A stretch of DNA of 7,971 nucleotides from JAJRXG01 sp047634015 (GTDB lineage Bacteria; Bacteroidota; Bacteroidia; Chitinophagales; Saprospiraceae). How positions within the stretch are numbered: the first letter of the stretch is position 1; each line of letters begins with the position of its first letter. Both the position numbers and the translations under genes were made by a program. The DNA is taken from the NCBI GenBank assembly GCA_047634015.1, contig JBLIDB010000227.1:1-7971 (forward strand). Direction: 5' to 3'. The notes beneath the pieces were generated by a model, which saw only the letters and a program-made list of their open reading frames with translations, ran no database searches and was not told the DNA's origin. Positions 6,373-7,971 of this stretch are shown here, one piece after another.

Positions 6373-7146
6373 CTACTCCGGAGTCACGTATGCTGCTGTG
6401 ATTCCACCATCTACTAAAAACTCCGTCCCAGTCATATAAGAAGAATCATCACATGCCAAAAACAAAACCGATTTTGCCATCTCTTTCGCTTCTCCAAATC
6501 TTCCCATAGGGACATGCACTAAGCGGCGTTGCTTCTTTTCTTCAGTATTAAGAAACTTCATCAGCAATTCTGTTTTTAATGGTCCTGGGCTCAAGGCATT
6601 GACTCTGATTCCCTCTCGTGCATGGATTACGGCCAATTCTCGCGACATAGAAAGGACAGCACCTTTACTTGCTGTATAAGCTATTTGTGATGTCGCTGCT
6701 CCAAGATGAGCGACAAAGGATGCCGTATTTATTACGGATCCTCCCCCACTTTCTCTCATTAAGGGAATTCCATATTTACATCCTAAGAAGACGCCTTTAG
6801 CATTGATATTCATAGTGAGGTCCCAAACAGCTTCTTCAGTAGATTGACTGTCACCATCATCGCTATGCATGATTCCCGCATTATTAAATAGTACATGCAA
6901 TCCACCATATCGCTTCTTAGCAGTAGCTATCATCCGTTTACAATCCTTATCAACAGATACATCTGCCTTACAAAAAGAGGCTACCTTTTTTTTAGCCTCT
7001 ATCATTTTGACAGTTTCCTTACCATTTCTGGTATTGATATCTACTACTATAACCTTTGCGCCTTCCTTAGCCAAAAGAATGGCAGTTTCTCTTCCTATTC
7101 CACTACCACCTCCTGTTACAAGTGCGACTTTGTCTTTTAATTTCAT
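6373..7146 (-). CDS. SDR-family NAD-dependent dehydrogenase
   Basis: This 257-residue protein is a classical short-chain dehydrogenase/reductase, soluble and normally a tetramer. It has the TGGGSGIG cofactor loop (11-18), and D36 at the end of the second strand favours NAD(H) over NADP(H). NNAG is at 88-91, catalytic N115 in INAKG, S143 in INTAS, and Y157 with K161 in YTASK. The C-terminal SPGPLKTEL (186-194) and FLVDGG (243-248) are also typical, so all catalytic residues are present. The start is ATG at 7144-7146. It is 26 bases downstream of the ligase gene and 34 bases upstream of the aldehyde dehydrogenase. Placed between them, it most likely oxidises the alcohol of a gamma-glutamylated amino alcohol to the aldehyde. 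The family alone does not fix the substrate, so this rests on gene order. Confidence 0.92.
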   Translation of the reverse strand: MKLKDKVALVTGGGSGIGRETAILLAKEGAKVIVVDINTRNGKETVKMIEAKKKVASFCKADVSVDKDCKRMIATAKKRYGGLHVLFNNAGIMHSDDGDSQSTEEAVWDLTMNINAKGVFLGCKYGIPLMRESGGGSVINTASFVAHLGAATSQIAYTASKGAVLSMSRELAVIHAREGIRVNALSPGPLKTELLMKFLNTEEKKQRRLVHVPMGRFGEAKEMAKSVLFLACDDSSYMTGTEFLVDGGITAAYVTPE

Positions 7147-7158
7147 TATTCTAACGTG

Positions 7159-7172
7159 TATTTATTCTAATT
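7159..7172 (-). repeat. Intercistronic 14-mer, copy 1 (after ligase stop)
   Basis: Directly after the ligase TGA stop the transcript reads AATTAGAATAAATA, 13 of 14 bases identical to the copy after the SDR stop (6359-6372). Within this 26-base spacer TTAGAATAA also occurs twice (plus strand 7146-7154 and 7162-7170, period 16), the second occurrence running into the SDR ATG. Confidence 0.4.
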
Positions 7173-7971
7173 TCAAATTTGTTCAAAATATCTCTTCCGC
7201 TCCCAATCCGTTACTGCCTTATCATAGGCTTCTTGTTCTTTTACAAAAAAGTGCGAATAATGTTTTACGACTTCTTCTCCAAAAGTTTCTTTATTAAAAT
7301 CACTATCAGCAAACATTTGGGTTGCTTCTGAAAGTGAAGTTGGCACGGATGGCAAATTATCGGCAGCATAGACATCACCTTCAAAAATAGCTGGTGGTTC
7401 TATTTGATCCTTTATTCCTCTTAACCCGCATGCTAATGAAGCCGCGAAAGCCAAATAAGGATTACAATCTGCACCAGGAATTCTACATTCGATACGCAAA
7501 CTTTTTCCTTTACCCACGACTCTAAACCCTGCAGTTCTATTATCATAAGACCAAGCCAATTTCGTAGGTGCCCATGAGGCGGCTACATATCTTTTGTAAG
7601 AATTGACAGTAGGCGCATAGAACGGCATAACATCAGAAGCATATTTTATCCAGCCACCTAAAAACCAGCGAAAGATTTCAGTACATTTAATTCCATGCAG
7701 ATCTTCATTACCTGCAAAGGCATTCTGATCGCCATTCCAAAGGGATATGTGTAAATGACAACTGGAGCCGGCTCTATCCTCATGATATTTGGCCATAAAG
7801 GTAACCGACAATCCTTGACTATCTGCCAGTTCTTTCAAGCATTGTTTATAAACAACATGCCGATCTGACATTTGTAATAGATCTGTATATCGGACATTGA
7901 GCTCATGCTGGCCCAAGCCCCATTCTCCCTTAGAATTTTCAACGGGAACACCAGAATTCCTAAGATGCCTT
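7173..7971 (-). CDS. Glutamine-synthetase-family gamma-glutamyl-amine ligase (partial, N-terminus off window)
   Basis: The C-terminal 265 residues are visible, open to the right edge. The fold is GS type I: EWGLGQHE (fragment residues 16-23) carries two metal-binding Glu, AGSSCHLH (67-74) the metal/ATP His, NSYKR (123-127) the substrate Arg, DNRTAGFR (143-150) the nucleotide/phosphate Arg, and RIECRIPGADCNPY (159-172) the last metal Glu. At fragment residue 133 (NSYKRYVAASWAP) Trp replaces the flap Glu that enteric GlnA has at E327, which is needed for ammonia-dependent glutamine synthesis. There is no adenylylation Tyr loop of the GlnA kind that I can see. With the SDR, ALDH and amidotransferase genes following, this is best read as an ATP-dependent ligase making a gamma-glutamyl amide from glutamate and an amine (PuuA, IpuC, GlnA3/GlnA4 type). 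The ammonium-site and D50 loop regions are outside the window, so specificity is unconfirmed. Confidence 0.9.
   Translation of the reverse strand, partial: RHLRNSGVPVENSKGEWGLGQHELNVRYTDLLQMSDRHVVYKQCLKELADSQGLSVTFMAKYHEDRAGSSCHLHISLWNGDQNAFAGNEDLHGIKCTEIFRWFLGGWIKYASDVMPFYAPTVNSYKRYVAASWAPTKLAWSYDNRTAGFRVVGKGKSLRIECRIPGADCNPYLAFAASLACGLRGIKDQIEPPAIFEGDVYAADNLPSVPTSLSEATQMFADSDFNKETFGEEVVKHYSHFFVKEQEAYDKAVTDWERKRYFEQI

Noticed and set aside
6869..7297. Plus-strand open frame of about 140 codons opposite the SDR and ligase genes
   Set aside because: Antisense to conserved catalytic regions, low-complexity Leu/Ser/Pro-rich translation, no start signal; shadow frame.
7173..7916. TTG at 7914-7916 as the start of the glutamine-synthetase-family gene
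   Set aside because: The frame stays open to the right edge and encodes conserved GS residues upstream (VENSKGEWG before GQHE), so the gene is truncated by the window, not started there.
7173..7971. Ordinary nitrogen-assimilating GlnA
   Set aside because: The flap Glu is replaced by Trp and the gene sits in an operon with SDR, ALDH and amidotransferase, which fits a gamma-glutamyl-amine ligase better.
1..7971. CRISPR array, insertion sequence, tRNA/rRNA, phage or defence genes
   Set aside because: No repeat-spacer pattern, transposase, RNA gene or defence-associated domain was seen on either strand.

Overview
The window looks like chromosomal DNA of a Bacteroidota bacterium, with moderate to low GC and dense gene packing. 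Three things point there. The first gene is the long two-domain form of glucosamine-6-phosphate deaminase (NagB fused to a LmbE/PIG-L deacetylase), which I know mainly from that phylum. A TATATTTG box of the Bacteroidota TAnnTTTG promoter type lies in front of it. A secreted protein carries an Asp-rich segment ending in an outer-membrane beta-barrel of a style common in the phylum. I cannot name a genus.

Layout. On the minus strand, 1-1294 is the N-terminal part of the NagB fusion, which runs off the left edge. A 292-base divergent intergenic region (1295-1586) follows, then a single plus-strand gene, a PAPS-dependent sulfotransferase (1587-2363). Everything to its right is on the minus strand. 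In transcription order (right to left) these are a glutamine-synthetase-family ligase (7173 to beyond the right edge), an SDR dehydrogenase (6373-7146), an aldehyde dehydrogenase (4944-6338), a class I glutamine amidotransferase (4255-4944), a signal-peptide-bearing beta-barrel protein (2955-4166) and a pyridoxamine-phosphate-oxidase-like flavoprotein (2360-2923). The last one meets the sulfotransferase head-on with a 4-base overlap.

How the genes work together. The four genes from the ligase to the amidotransferase are separated by 26 and 34 bases and then a 1-base stop/start overlap, so they are very probably one operon. Their order matches a gamma-glutamylation route for an amine: attach glutamate to the amine (ligase), oxidise an alcohol to an aldehyde (SDR), oxidise the aldehyde to an acid (ALDH), then cut off the glutamate (amidotransferase fold). 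This parallels the Puu putrescine route and the Ipu-type amino-alcohol routes. Having an SDR where Puu has the PuuB flavin oxidase makes an amino alcohol (for example ethanolamine, alaninol or an aminopropanol) a better guess than a diamine. The ligase also has Trp where true glutamine synthetases have the catalytic flap Glu (E327 in enteric GlnA), so I read it as a gamma-glutamyl-amine ligase, not an ammonia-assimilating enzyme. The substrate itself is inferred, not seen.

The barrel and flavoprotein genes may be a separate unit. The 88-base gap before the barrel gene holds a small hairpin and three TGATAAA motifs. I saw no RNA genes, insertion sequences, CRISPR array or defence genes.
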